24,811 nucleotides of DNA from an uncultured Clostridia bacterium (GTDB taxonomy: Bacteria > Bacillota > Clostridia > UBA1381): assembly GCA_934486495.1 (NCBI GenBank), contig CAKSPW010000032.1:1-24811 (forward strand), given 5' to 3'. Each line of letters begins with the position of its first letter. Within the stretch, counting starts at the first letter, position 1. A program made the translations under genes and the position numbers. The notes under the pieces were generated by a model, which saw only the letters and a program-made list of their open reading frames with translations, ran no database searches and was not told the DNA's origin. Shown here one piece after another: positions 13,420-23,219 of this stretch.

Positions 13420-14877
13420 TTATTTTAAAACCCATGTATTAAATCCGTAGTACGGATATGAAAAGCTTGGTGCAAGCTTGCTTGACAGCTTATTGTCTGC
13501 CGAAACGGCGGAATTTTCAAAACATATCGGAACAATCGGTGCGTCATTTTCAAAAATCTTAATTGCCGCAAGGACATTTTCCTTGTCGTATCTTGAAAGT
13601 GCGTTAAAATCGGGATTGTTGTATCGGAACGGATTTCCCTCGCCGAGTATTTCCGTCATGTCGACTCCTGCTTTTAAGCTTCCGAGACAAGCATCAAAGT
13701 CCGATGAAGCAAGCTTGTCATAGTAAAAACTTGTCGGCACAAGATTACACTCTATGCCGAAAATTTTAAGAGATTGTGCAATTTCGTCAAACAGCTCACG
13801 GTATTCTTCTCCCTCAATCATAAAGTTTATCGTTGCCTTTTGTCCGTTTTTCATAAACATTCCGTCTTTTTGCTCATATCCGTCAAGATACATCTCTTTT
13901 TCCGCTTCCTCCGCATCGTAGGCGCTTGTTTCGGGTAAAATATATGACGGTATTATCGGATAGTCGGTATACTGTGCGGAGTGCGCAAAACATTTTTCGG
14001 TAATATCCTTCTTTTTTACGGCAAGATAGACAGCGCGACGCATACGTGCGGAAATGCGGTCGTTATTAAAGCCTATATATATCATTTTATTTGTCGGATA
14101 CGTGTATATTGCCGAATTGGTGCGTGGGGTAAAGGATGAAAGCAGAGAACTGTCAGCAGTTATTATATCCGTCTCTCCGATGTCGTACAGCTGCTTTATT
14201 TGTTCATCGGATGTGCAGGTTATAAGGTTAAGCGTTTGAAATTTCGGTTTTTCTCCGTGATATAAATCAAACGTTTTAAATACATACGTATCAAAACCTT
14301 TTTCAGCATAGAATGCAAATGCACCTGTTCCGTTTGGTCTGTCCATACTCTGCGGCGCCTTGTTTTTTACAATCGGAAACGTCAAAACCTCCTCGGGGCA
14401 GACGGTGGCGTGCCTGAGCGTTATTGTAACACTTGTCGCACTTTTTTCCTTTGCCGATACGATGTTGCTTTGTGTGTATGTCGAAACCTTGTTTAAAATG
14501 AGATTAACCGAGTATACTACATCCGATGCACTTAGTGCGGTGCCGTCATGAAACATAACATTTTTTTTAAGATTTACCGTTATCGTATTATCTTTTTTCT
14601 CTAAACTCTCCGCTAATACGGGAATCGGCGTCATTGAAGCGTCAAATGTGTAAAGCGGCTCATATATAAATCCGAGCGCACTTTTTGAATTTTCGCTTTT
14701 TACGGAATGCGGCTGAAAATTAAAATCGTTTCCGACTGAAATGTTAATCGTATCGGTATCTATTTTTTCTGCGACAGCCGAAACGGCCGGCGCTATGGGC
14801 TCTTGTGTTCCTCTTTCAATCGGCGTACAGCCGCACAAACATATTACGCACAGCGTAAAAATTGCAAGTTTTCTCAT
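13420..14877 (-). CDS. ABC transporter substrate-binding lipoprotein, family 5 (oligopeptide/nickel type)
   Basis: This 485-aa lipoprotein has a lipobox LCGC with the lipidated cysteine at residue 17, preceded by a hydrophobic stretch. The body reads like SBP_bac_5: LGFIYEPLYTFD, then LKKNVMFHDGTALSASDVVYSV, and near the end a short PIVPICFEN-type segment. Such proteins bind peptides, nickel or other small ligands outside the membrane and hand them to a permease. No permease or ATPase genes accompany it here, so it is an orphan and may share a transporter encoded elsewhere or act as a sensor. Its ATG overlaps the uvrC stop as ATGA, with AAGGAG upstream. Confidence 0.88.
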   Translation of the reverse strand: MRKLAIFTLCVICLCGCTPIERGTQEPIAPAVSAVAEKIDTDTINISVGNDFNFQPHSVKSENSKSALGFIYEPLYTFDASMTPIPVLAESLEKKDNTITVNLKKNVMFHDGTALSASDVVYSVNLILNKVSTYTQSNIVSAKEKSATSVTITLRHATVCPEEVLTFPIVKNKAPQSMDRPNGTGAFAFYAEKGFDTYVFKTFDLYHGEKPKFQTLNLITCTSDEQIKQLYDIGETDIITADSSLLSSFTPRTNSAIYTYPTNKMIYIGFNNDRISARMRRAVYLAVKKKDITEKCFAHSAQYTDYPIIPSYILPETSAYDAEEAEKEMYLDGYEQKDGMFMKNGQKATINFMIEGEEYRELFDEIAQSLKIFGIECNLVPTSFYYDKLASSDFDACLGSLKAGVDMTEILGEGNPFRYNNPDFNALSRYDKENVLAAIKIFENDAPIVPICFENSAVSADNKLSSKLAPSFSYPYYGFNTWVLK

Positions 14878-16742
14878 TTATCGTCTTTCTCCTTAAAATA
14901 CTCTGTTACGGAAGTTGCCGTTTTCTTATCGACTACCTCGCAAAGCTCCTCAAACGAGGCGTTTTTTATTCCTGTAAGTCCGCCGAAATGCTCAAGCAGT
15001 GCGGCTCTTCTTTTTTTTCCCACACCCTGTATTTCATCAAGCTCCGATTTAAAGCTTTCCTTTGTATGAAGCTTTCGGAAGTATCCTATTGCGGCTCTGT
15101 GCACCTCATCTTGTATGCGTGTTACGAGCGCAAATACAGCACTTGAACGCAAAAGCTCTATTTCTCCGCCGTCCGAAGATACTATTGCGCGTGTTCTGTG
15201 CTTGTCATCCTTTACGAGCCCGAAAACAGGTATTTCCGCATCCATGCTTTCGAGTGTTTCGCAAATCACGTTAACGTGACCTTTTCCGCCGTCGGCAAAA
15301 ATCAAGTCGGGCAAAGGCAGAAATTTAGCGTCATCTGCAAGCATTTCTCCGCTGTTTATTTTTTCCTCCTCCTCGTATGCCCTTCTTATTCTTCTGTAAA
15401 TAACCTCGGATGTGGAGCTGTAATCGTCCGCACCCTCAACAGTTTTTATTTTAAAATTTCTGTAATCCTTCGGCGATTTTTTTCCGTTTATAAAAACTGT
15501 CATGACTCCGACGCTGTCCGCACCCGATATATTTGAAATATCGTAGCACTCAATTCTGCGTGGCAGTTTGTCAAGCGACAGCCTATTTTTCAAATCCTCA
15601 AGCACGTGATTTTTTTCTTCACGTATTTTTCTTATTTTATAGTTTTCTATTTCAAGCTCGGCATTTTTATGAACCATTTCCAAAAGCTTTGCCTTTTCGC
15701 CGCGTTCGGGAACATATACTTTAAATGCTCCGCCCCGTTTTTGCCGCAGCATATCCTCAAGAAGTTCCATATCTTCTATTTCCTTTTCAAGCAAAAGCTC
15801 TTTTGGTATGCTGACGGCGTTTGAATAAAACTGCTTTATGAAATCTCCGAGAATTTCTTCATCACTCATGCCGTCCGTGTTGTTAATTTCGTACGCTTCT
15901 CTTCCGGTGATTTTCCCGCCTCTTACAAAGAATATTTCGGCGAACGCAATATTATCCTCTGATGCAACAGCGGCAATATCTCTGTCTGTTTTGTCACCGC
16001 CTTTTAAGATTTTCTGTTTTTCGTCAAGCTTTTCTATGGCTTTGAGCTTATCACGCAGTATAGCCGCCGCCTCAAAATCAAGTCGGGCAGAGGCTTTTTT
16101 CATCTCATCGGTCAGCTCGCTTTCAAGCTCCTTGTGGTCACCGCTCAGAAATTTGCATATTTGCTCAAATACCGCCTTGTACTCCTCTTGCGAAACATTG
16201 CCCGTACACGGCGCAAAGCAGTTTTTTATATGATAATTAAGACACGGTCTGCCCTTACCGATATCCTGCGGAAATTTTTTTCTGCAAACCGGCGGAGAAA
16301 AAATCTTTTGAATAATCTCCATTGTATTTCTTATCGTGTTTGTGCCTGTGTACGGCCCGAAATATTTTGCGCCGTCATTGCTTGCCTTTCGTGCGATAGA
16401 CATTCTCGGATAATCGTTTTGCATTGTAATCTTTAAAAAAGGATAGTGCTTATCGTCCTTAAGCAAAATGTTGTATTTCGGGCGGTGCTTTTTTATGAGG
16501 TTACACTCGAGCATAAGCGCTTCAAGCTCCGAGTCGGTTATTATATACTCAAAGTATGCTATATGCGATACCATTGCACGCACCTTAGGCGTATGATTTT
16601 TTGAATTTTGAAAATACTGCGTAACCCTGTTTTTTAAATTTTTTGCTTTTCCTACATATATTATTTTATCATCGGCGCTGTGCATGATGTAAACGCCGGG
16701 ATTTTTCGGTAGGTTTTTCAGTTCTTCTTTTATATCAAACAA
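14874..16742 (-). CDS. uvrC: Excinuclease ABC subunit C UvrC
   Basis: This 622-aa nuclease makes the dual incisions in nucleotide-excision repair. The domains appear in order: GIY-YIG nuclease (PGVYIMH...IIYVGKAKNLKNRV, residues about 15-40), a Cys-containing stretch, a UVR domain (LDFEAAAILRDKL), the RNase H-like C-terminal endonuclease (RIECYDISNISG, then LIFADGGKGHV), and helix-hairpin-helix repeats (IQGVGKKRRAALLEHFGG). The length is normal. The start is TTG 16742 with GAGGG upstream and no in-frame ATG, so a non-ATG start is forced. It begins 10 nt after yifB. Confidence 0.97.
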   Translation of the reverse strand: MFDIKEELKNLPKNPGVYIMHSADDKIIYVGKAKNLKNRVTQYFQNSKNHTPKVRAMVSHIAYFEYIITDSELEALMLECNLIKKHRPKYNILLKDDKHYPFLKITMQNDYPRMSIARKASNDGAKYFGPYTGTNTIRNTMEIIQKIFSPPVCRKKFPQDIGKGRPCLNYHIKNCFAPCTGNVSQEEYKAVFEQICKFLSGDHKELESELTDEMKKASARLDFEAAAILRDKLKAIEKLDEKQKILKGGDKTDRDIAAVASEDNIAFAEIFFVRGGKITGREAYEINNTDGMSDEEILGDFIKQFYSNAVSIPKELLLEKEIEDMELLEDMLRQKRGGAFKVYVPERGEKAKLLEMVHKNAELEIENYKIRKIREEKNHVLEDLKNRLSLDKLPRRIECYDISNISGADSVGVMTVFINGKKSPKDYRNFKIKTVEGADDYSSTSEVIYRRIRRAYEEEEKINSGEMLADDAKFLPLPDLIFADGGKGHVNVICETLESMDAEIPVFGLVKDDKHRTRAIVSSDGGEIELLRSSAVFALVTRIQDEVHRAAIGYFRKLHTKESFKSELDEIQGVGKKRRAALLEHFGGLTGIKNASFEELCEVVDKKTATSVTEYFKEKDDK

Positions 16743-16752
16743 GTTTTCACCC

Positions 16753-18285
16753 TCATCCGAAATATTTTCTGTCGAGGCTTCTGTATTGTATTGCCTCGGC
16801 GATATGTGCGCTTGTTATGTTTTCGCATCCGTCAAGATCCGCTATCGTTCGTGCGACTTTTAAAATCCTCGAGTGCGCACGTGCGCTGAAGCCGAGATTG
16901 TCAAATGCCGACTTTAAAAGTGCGTTCGCCTCGTCAGACAATCTGCAATACTTGTTTATCATGCCTGCGGTAAGCTGTGAGTTTGATATAATTCCCTTGT
17001 CCTTATATCTTTCAAGCTGAACGGCACGTGTTCTGTCTACTCTCTTTTTTATTTCCGCACTGCTTTCGGCAGGTCTTGTTGAGCTTAAATCATTGTAATT
17101 TACGGGCGTAACCTCAACCTGAATATCTATTCTGTCAAGAAGCGGCCCCGATATTTTGCTTCTGTAATTTTGTACTTGGGCGTGCGTGCAGGTGCATTCA
17201 TGGTTCGGGTCGCCGAAATATCCGCATTTGCACGGATTCATGGAGGCAACAAGCATGATATTGCACGGATAAGTATACGTTGCGGTTGCACGTGAAATTG
17301 TCACCTTGCCGTCCTCAAGCGGCTGGCGCAAAACCTCAAGTGCGTCACGCTTAAACTCAGGCAGTTCATCGAGAAAAAGCACACCGTTATGCGCAAGTGA
17401 AAGCTCACCCGGACGGGGTATACTTCCGCCGCCCGAAAGTCCTGCCGTAGATATTGTGTGGTGAGGACTGCGAAAGGGTCTTGTGCTGATAAGCGGTGTA
17501 TTATGCGGAAGAAGTCCGGCAATCGAGTGGATTTTTGTCACCTCAAGCGCTTCTTCAAATGTCATTGTGGGAAGTATTCCCGTTATGCGCTGAGCAAGCA
17601 TTGTTTTTCCGGTTCCGGGACTGCCTATCATCAGCACGTTGTGGTTCCCGGCGGCGGCTATTTCAAGTGCACGTTTTACCGTTTCCTGCCCCTTAACCTC
17701 CGAAAAATCAAGCATACTTTTTGAATTATCGGTAAAATAACCGTTTTTGTCGCTTTCAAACGGCTCAATCACGCACTCACCGCTGAAATGTTTTAGAAGT
17801 GCCGAGACGGATTCTATCGGATATATTTCTGTACCGTCTATAACAGCAGCCTCGTCCGCATTTTCCTTTGGGACGTATATTTTCGTAAATCCTGCCTTAT
17901 AAGCACATATTACCATAGGCAAAACACCCGAAATCGGCATGACTCTGCCATCAAGCGACAGCTCGCCGATAAACGCCGATGTTTCCGAATCGGGAATGGA
18001 AATCTGTCCCGTTGCGGCAAGAATAGCTATGCTTATCGGGAAATCGTACCCCGAGCCTTCTTTCTTTGTTGATGCCGGTGCGAGATTTATGGTTACGTGC
18101 TTTGCCGGGAATTTGCATCCCGAATTTTTAATCGCCGTTTTGGCTCTTTCCTTAGCCTCTTTTACGGCGGCATCGGGAAGCCCTATCACGTCAAGCGACG
18201 GCATACCGTTTGATACGTCCGCCTGAACTCTTACAACCATTCCGTCAATTCCGATAAGACCGACCGTATTTATTTGAGCGAGCAT
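16753..18285 (-). CDS. YifB/ComM family AAA ATPase (Mg-chelatase-like)
   Basis: This 510-aa protein has an N-terminal Lon-like ChlI domain (VQADVSNGMPSLDVIGLPD; FIGELSLDGRV), then an AAA+ Mg-chelatase core with Walker A GSPGTGKT (221-228), Walker B VLFLDELPEF and the zinc-like cluster NPCKCGYFGDP...CTC. ComM in Haemophilus and Vibrio is a hexameric helicase that promotes branch migration during natural transformation. The nearby comEC and holA fit a DNA-uptake and recombination role. Its ATG shares one base with the stop of the HAD gene (TAATG), so translation is coupled. Confidence 0.95.
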   Translation of the reverse strand: MLAQINTVGLIGIDGMVVRVQADVSNGMPSLDVIGLPDAAVKEAKERAKTAIKNSGCKFPAKHVTINLAPASTKKEGSGYDFPISIAILAATGQISIPDSETSAFIGELSLDGRVMPISGVLPMVICAYKAGFTKIYVPKENADEAAVIDGTEIYPIESVSALLKHFSGECVIEPFESDKNGYFTDNSKSMLDFSEVKGQETVKRALEIAAAGNHNVLMIGSPGTGKTMLAQRITGILPTMTFEEALEVTKIHSIAGLLPHNTPLISTRPFRSPHHTISTAGLSGGGSIPRPGELSLAHNGVLFLDELPEFKRDALEVLRQPLEDGKVTISRATATYTYPCNIMLVASMNPCKCGYFGDPNHECTCTHAQVQNYRSKISGPLLDRIDIQVEVTPVNYNDLSSTRPAESSAEIKKRVDRTRAVQLERYKDKGIISNSQLTAGMINKYCRLSDEANALLKSAFDNLGFSARAHSRILKVARTIADLDGCENITSAHIAEAIQYRSLDRKYFG

Positions 18286-19052
18286 TATAAATCAATCCCT
18301 TTCGATATTTTTTCATCGAGCATTTTTATTATTGCGTCAATTGCTCCGTCCTGTGCCGAAACGGATATAAAGTCGGCAATTTTCAGTATTTCCTCATGAG
18401 CGTCGGACGGTGCGCAAGCTATATCCGCAGCTGATAAAAGGGAAAAGTCGTTTTCGTAATCACCTGCTCCGACAGCCGTTTTTGCGCCTACGTACTGTTT
18501 GATAAATTCAAGGCATTTCCCTTTACCGCCGTCCTTCGGAATAATTTCAAGCCCGGTGTTCCAGCTGCGAAATATTTCTCCCACATCGGAGTATTTCTCC
18601 GTCAGGCGTTTTTTTGCGCTGACGGTCATTTCCTCGCTGTCGAATATGAAAACTATCTTGTGTATTTTCTTTGAAAATCCGTCAAAATCGCTTGGCTTCG
18701 GGTTAATAAACGAATTTTCCGTAAACGAAAACACATTTATTCGTATCGGGTTAAAGCAAGCGCTTATTTCTCTTGCGGCATCAAGGCTTTTTGACGGCAG
18801 AAAGTATTCTTTGAGCGTCCTTTCTCTTTTTAAATCATAGATTAGAGCGCCGTTGAGCGCACATACGGGCGCATTGATATATGGAATTTTTCTTTTTATA
18901 AAATCCGGCGCACGTCCCGTCGCAACGCTGAATATACCGCCGTTTTCGGTAAAATATTTAATTGCTTGACGGTTGTTTTCTGGCATTTCGGCATTATATA
19001 AAAGCGTTCCGTCAAGGTCTGTGAGTAAAACAATACCATCAAATTTCTTCAC
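18285..19052 (-). CDS. Cof-type HAD-superfamily phosphatase
   Basis: This 255-aa hydrolase has catalytic D12xD14 in LTDLDGTLL, a Ser/Thr motif II in FSVATGR, and the C-terminal motif VGAGDYENDFSLL (acidic metal ligands). The cap domain is of the Cof (type IIB) class, which dephosphorylates sugar phosphates, FMN and pyridoxal phosphate with broad specificity. The substrate cannot be told from the sequence. The start is GTG 19052, seven nt after GGAGGG, and overlaps holA in a GTGA. No functional link to its DNA-metabolism neighbours is evident. Confidence 0.92.
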   Translation of the reverse strand: MKKFDGIVLLTDLDGTLLYNAEMPENNRQAIKYFTENGGIFSVATGRAPDFIKRKIPYINAPVCALNGALIYDLKRERTLKEYFLPSKSLDAAREISACFNPIRINVFSFTENSFINPKPSDFDGFSKKIHKIVFIFDSEEMTVSAKKRLTEKYSDVGEIFRSWNTGLEIIPKDGGKGKCLEFIKQYVGAKTAVGAGDYENDFSLLSAADIACAPSDAHEEILKIADFISVSAQDGAIDAIIKMLDEKISKGIDL

Positions 19053-20056
19053 TTTTTATCCCTCCGACATCCTTTAAATATAATACTTTCTATTGATTGC
19101 CATTGAGAAATTTCACCTCTTTTAATTGATAAATCAAGCTTTGGAATAAGAGTGATTAGATCAATCAGCTCTTCTTCGCTGAAATTCCGGGCACCCTGAG
19201 AGTATTTCTTTACAAAAAACGGTGCAACTCCCAAAACGGCGGCAAGTTCGCTCGGCGGTAAATATGAATACAGCTTGGCTTTTAAAAGCTTTTCAAACGA
19301 GGAATACAGCAGATAAAGAATTGCAAACGGATTTTCTTTATTTGTAATCAGGTCTTCATAAAGCGAAAGAGCTTTGTCGGTGTTTTTATTCATTATATGA
19401 TCGCAGAGGTCGAAAGCCTTTGCCTCAAGAGATTTTGAAGCAAGCTGGATAATATCCGATTCCGTAATTTCGCTTTCGGCATATGATGAAAGCTTATCCA
19501 TCTCGCTTTTGAGCGTTCTGAGGTCTCTCTCGCAATAAGAAGCGATAAGCATAGCATTTTGCTTCGATATGGTTTTTCCGTTGTTTCTTGCTTCTCTTAT
19601 AAGCCAGCTTGTGGCGTCGGCGTCGTTCAAGTGCGTAAATTCAATTACCGTGCCGTATTTTTTCGCCGCTTTGTATGCCGCATTTCTTTTGTCAACGTTT
19701 GTTTCCTGAATAATAATAACAGTGTCGTCCGACAGATTTTTAAATATTTCCACATATAAATTCTTTATCTCCTGCGATGAGCGCGCGCCGAATGCACCGC
19801 TTTCGCTGATTATGACAACCTTTCTCTCTGCCATCATGGGAAACGTTTCAACGGAGTCGGCTATTTCCGAAGCTGATGATGATTTTCCGTCAAGCTTAAT
19901 TCTGTTAAATTCGGGAAAACCCATATCGGGAATTTTTTCGCAAATTCTGTTTGTGTAATATTCGGTTAAAAATTCTTCTTCACCGAAAAACAAATAAAGC
20001 TTTGACAGCTTATCCGAGTCTATTTGTTTTTTCAGCATATGCAAATCATTATTCAT
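19049..20056 (-). CDS. holA: DNA polymerase III subunit delta HolA
   Basis: This 335-aa clamp-loader delta subunit opens the beta sliding clamp. Its N-terminal motif KLYLFFGEEEFLTEYYTNRI is typical, followed by a divergent AAA+-like domain (VVIISESGAFG; VIEFTHLNDADATSWL) and a helical collar domain with LLYSSFEKLLKAK. The length is as expected. It starts at ATG 20056 with GGGAG nine nt upstream, four nt after comEC. comEC-holA adjacency is common in Firmicutes. Confidence 0.95.
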   Translation of the reverse strand: MNNDLHMLKKQIDSDKLSKLYLFFGEEEFLTEYYTNRICEKIPDMGFPEFNRIKLDGKSSSASEIADSVETFPMMAERKVVIISESGAFGARSSQEIKNLYVEIFKNLSDDTVIIIQETNVDKRNAAYKAAKKYGTVIEFTHLNDADATSWLIREARNNGKTISKQNAMLIASYCERDLRTLKSEMDKLSSYAESEITESDIIQLASKSLEAKAFDLCDHIMNKNTDKALSLYEDLITNKENPFAILYLLYSSFEKLLKAKLYSYLPPSELAAVLGVAPFFVKKYSQGARNFSEEELIDLITLIPKLDLSIKRGEISQWQSIESIIFKGCRRDKK

Positions 20057-20060
20057 TAAT

Positions 20061-22352
20061 TTATGCTCCCTTAAAGCAGTATATCCTCTTTATTCCCATT
20101 TTATCTGCATAAAAATGTATATCACCGTTTTTATCGGTTCTGTAAAGCTTACATCCGGAATTTATACAGCGATCAACGACAAGCTTGTTCGGAAAATCAA
20201 ATACATTATCCTCGCCAAGACAAAACACGCAAAAGGCAGGCATTGTATTTCTCAAAAGATGTTCGCTTGTTGATGATTTTGAACCGTGATGCGGAATTTT
20301 TAAAATGTCGCACTTTTCCTTTTCTATTCCCAACTCCGACAATCTCGATATATCCCCCGTATACAGTACCGATGTGTTGCCGTATGATACTTTTGCAATG
20401 AGAGATTTGTCGTTGTCATTGTCCGAATTTTTCTGAAAATCACTGTAAATAAACTTTACAAGCACGTCCGCAACGCTCATTGCGCACGACGAATTTATGT
20501 AATGTACACGTGTACCTGTCTCGGCTGCCTTTGATTCTATTATATCACGGTAAGGTGTGTTTGGCAAGTAGTCGGGCATAAATATTTCTCCTACCTCCAA
20601 ATTATCCATAACTGTTACAATTCCGTCGGCATGATCCTTATCGTAATGCGACAAAATTACCGCTTCTACCTTATCTACTCCGTTTTTGCGGAGCATTGGC
20701 ATAACCTCTGCACTTCCCACATCATAAGTCGAATATGAAGCACTTCCTCCGCCGTCAACCATTATTGTTTTTCCGTGCGGCAGTTTTATTACGGAGCAGT
20801 CGCCTTGTCCGACGTTTACGAATATCACCTCGGCAACGTCCCTGTTTATGTATTCTCCGGCGCAGTACGGTGTAATTAAAGCGACTGACGCGGCGGCAAA
20901 CACGGCAAATTCCTTTTTGCGTTTTGCAGCAAGTAAATACATCGCAAATACAAGCGTGTAAAACGATAAGTCGAACAGCAGTCCGCGCGGTTTAACCGAT
21001 ATATTCGCAAACGGTAAAATTTCAGTCAAACGCGAAATGCGAACGATTGCATTTAAAACAATCGGTATTCCGAGTGACAGCATATTTCCCGCAGCCGCAT
21101 AGATCAGTGCTGAAATTCCGAAAAGGATATAACACAGAAAAATGAGCGGAATAATGACAGCGCTGAGAATAAACGAATACGGAGTTATAGCATAGCCGAA
21201 TTCCGCCGCAATTGGAGATGAAACAATTATCATTGCACCGTAAAATATTGTGCCACGTAAAGCAGTCGCCTTTGAAAATTTAAGCTTCGCTATCAGAATT
21301 GCCGCTGCGGTACATATGCACGACAGTATAAATCCGCCCTCGAGCAGTGTAAACGGGCTGAAAATTCCGGTTAAAATCAGCGTTAAAAGCAATGCCTCTT
21401 TTTTACTTTTAAGACCTCGCTTATATGTAAGAAATGTCGAAAGGGCGATAAACAAGCATAATTTCCACGCTGTTGAAACGGCAGCGTTCAAATATAAATA
21501 CATCAAAACAACAACGACCGTTGACGCGACCTTTTTCTTTCTCTCTTTTACGATGTATCCGAGAATCATCAGTAAAACAGATATGTGAAGATACGGACAC
21601 CATATGTATCTGTACAATCCCGTGTGCAGCATACTTTCGAGTGTTTCCTCGGGAATTTCAGATTTGTTTCTGAGCAGCATTCCTTTTAAAAATGCGGCAG
21701 ATTCCCTGTCAAATGCGGAATCCACGTATTTGTTGACTGCCGTAATATATGAAAAAGACAGCCTTTCGGCATAAGTCAGCTTCGGAATTTCTCCCGAGAT
21801 TATTGCGGTTTTTGAAAACACGGAGTAGAATATTCCGCTTTTAATGTATTTTTCGCGTCGGTCAAAGCTTGTCGAATTAAGCTTTTCCTTAATCGGCGTC
21901 AGCTCTCCGCAGAGTATTACCTCTGTTCCCGTTTTCGGCACATCGGGTGAGCTTGCCTTTATTTTGTCGCTTATGTCCGATTTTTCTCCGTTTACAACCA
22001 CATATTTTACGTCTAAGATAAATGATGAGCCGGTTTCGTATTCAATCACGTTCGAGCAAACCGTTCCGCATACCGATATTTCTTTGTTTTCATATTTCGA
22101 AAGCGGGCAAAGATTTTTGTCGCTTCTGAGCCCGCTCGAATATATTCCGGCAATAAAGCAAAGCGGAACGAGAAATAAAATCTCAACCTTCATTTTCTTT
22201 ATTATATACGACAGTATGCACACAACAAGAGGGATGAAAATAAAAAATGCGGCATAAATGCAAATTTTAACGGGTGAAAGAGAGTAAAGCTTATCCGATA
22301 AGATAATTCCTGCGTACAGCGCCGCCGCAGAATAAAATAAAGTCTGAAACAT
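20061..22352 (-). CDS. comEC: ComEC/Rec2 DNA-uptake channel
   Basis: This 763-aa polytopic membrane protein carries single-stranded DNA across the cytoplasmic membrane during transformation. An N-terminal pair of hydrophobic segments precedes an OB-like extracellular region (ISVCGTVCSNVIEYETGSSF). The multi-helix Competence domain spans about residues 210-500. A C-terminal metallo-beta-lactamase-like domain follows, with VNVGQGDCSVIKLP, VDGGG and SHYDKDHADG, the metal-binding motif. The best start is ATG 22352, eight nt after AAGAGG; the GTG three codons earlier overlaps that site. It follows the first gene of the operon closely. Confidence 0.94.
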   Translation of the reverse strand: MFQTLFYSAAALYAGIILSDKLYSLSPVKICIYAAFFIFIPLVVCILSYIIKKMKVEILFLVPLCFIAGIYSSGLRSDKNLCPLSKYENKEISVCGTVCSNVIEYETGSSFILDVKYVVVNGEKSDISDKIKASSPDVPKTGTEVILCGELTPIKEKLNSTSFDRREKYIKSGIFYSVFSKTAIISGEIPKLTYAERLSFSYITAVNKYVDSAFDRESAAFLKGMLLRNKSEIPEETLESMLHTGLYRYIWCPYLHISVLLMILGYIVKERKKKVASTVVVVLMYLYLNAAVSTAWKLCLFIALSTFLTYKRGLKSKKEALLLTLILTGIFSPFTLLEGGFILSCICTAAAILIAKLKFSKATALRGTIFYGAMIIVSSPIAAEFGYAITPYSFILSAVIIPLIFLCYILFGISALIYAAAGNMLSLGIPIVLNAIVRISRLTEILPFANISVKPRGLLFDLSFYTLVFAMYLLAAKRKKEFAVFAAASVALITPYCAGEYINRDVAEVIFVNVGQGDCSVIKLPHGKTIMVDGGGSASYSTYDVGSAEVMPMLRKNGVDKVEAVILSHYDKDHADGIVTVMDNLEVGEIFMPDYLPNTPYRDIIESKAAETGTRVHYINSSCAMSVADVLVKFIYSDFQKNSDNDNDKSLIAKVSYGNTSVLYTGDISRLSELGIEKEKCDILKIPHHGSKSSTSEHLLRNTMPAFCVFCLGEDNVFDFPNKLVVDRCINSGCKLYRTDKNGDIHFYADKMGIKRIYCFKGA

Positions 22353-22372
22353 TAATTTCACCTCTTATCGAA

Positions 22373-23119
22373 TCAGTATTCATCATCAAACTCACAGTCG
22401 TCTTTTTTATCATATTTGCAAATAATTCGCTTTGTTTTATCGAGCGGATAAGGAACATCTTCTTCTTTGAAATATTCTTTTTTCACCACTCTTGCAATCG
22501 TTTTCCGATTGTTTACACCGGCAGGAACCGTAACGCAATCGTTTTCCTCAATGCTGTCATCGTTTGTAATGTAGTAATATGTCGTATATCCCGAGTCAAA
22601 CGCCACGCTGCAATAAATATATTCGCTGTTTCGTTTGAATTTTTTCTCATAAACGGAGCTGTCCAATATATCGCCTAAACGGTAAAGGCTGATTCTGCAG
22701 AATACTGCACGTGCAAAGTCGGGATAATCATCAGGCAGACCGTATTTGTTGAAAGATCCCGAAAAACAGCGTGTTTTGCCGTTTTCGTAGCTGATTGAAA
22801 TTGTATATTTAACGTTTTCGTCCAAGGCATCTTTTACTTTTGCATCGGCAAACAGATTTTCTTTGCTGAAAAAGTCAAGAAGAAATTCGGCATCTTCCTC
22901 AGATTCGTATTTATGCGTTATTTTGCGGTTATCTCCGAATATCTGACTTATCTCAACGGAATTAGAATCTATCGTCAAACGCTCCGTATACTCTGCGTCC
23001 GAAGGATTATTCGGTTTTTTGAAATATTCCACGGTGATTTTTGTTATTCTTTTTGGTTTGAATTTTATAAATTTTTTGGCTGCGTTTTTTATTACGCCCA
23101 CTATTCTCGACTTGTCCAT
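22373..23119 (-). CDS. Hypothetical protein, first gene of the comEC operon
   Basis: I do not recognise the family with certainty. The ATG at 23119 (248 aa, AGGTG 11 nt upstream) is preferred because the promoter's predicted start near 23148 lies downstream of the alternative TTG at 23155. The N-terminal 150 residues are basic then mixed alpha/beta (RITKITVEYFKKP; KYTISISYENGKTRCFSG). The last 70 residues, with TTYYYITNDDSIEENDCVTV, then PAGVNNRKTIARVV and EEDVPYPLDKTKRI, look like a small beta-barrel module also attached to other clostridial hypothetical proteins, loosely like the PriA N-terminal domain. No signal peptide or transmembrane segment. Confidence 0.75.
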   Translation of the reverse strand: MDKSRIVGVIKNAAKKFIKFKPKRITKITVEYFKKPNNPSDAEYTERLTIDSNSVEISQIFGDNRKITHKYESEEDAEFLLDFFSKENLFADAKVKDALDENVKYTISISYENGKTRCFSGSFNKYGLPDDYPDFARAVFCRISLYRLGDILDSSVYEKKFKRNSEYIYCSVAFDSGYTTYYYITNDDSIEENDCVTVPAGVNNRKTIARVVKKEYFKEEDVPYPLDKTKRIICKYDKKDDCEFDDEY

Positions 23120-23154
23120 TTTTATAAAATCACCTGCCGTAATCAATATACACA

Positions 23155-23183
23155 ATTATATCATATTGTAATTTATTCGTCAA
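23155..23183 (-). promoter_or_regulatory. Sigma-A promoter of the comEC-holA-yifB-uvrC operon
   Basis: TTGACG (23183-23178), a 17-bp spacer and TATAAT (23160-23155) preceded by TGA on the minus strand. It lies back to back with the thiT promoter, 36 bp away. Confidence 0.85.
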
Positions 23184-23219
23184 TATTTTTACAAATTTCC
23201 TTAAATATTTTTTTGGGTA

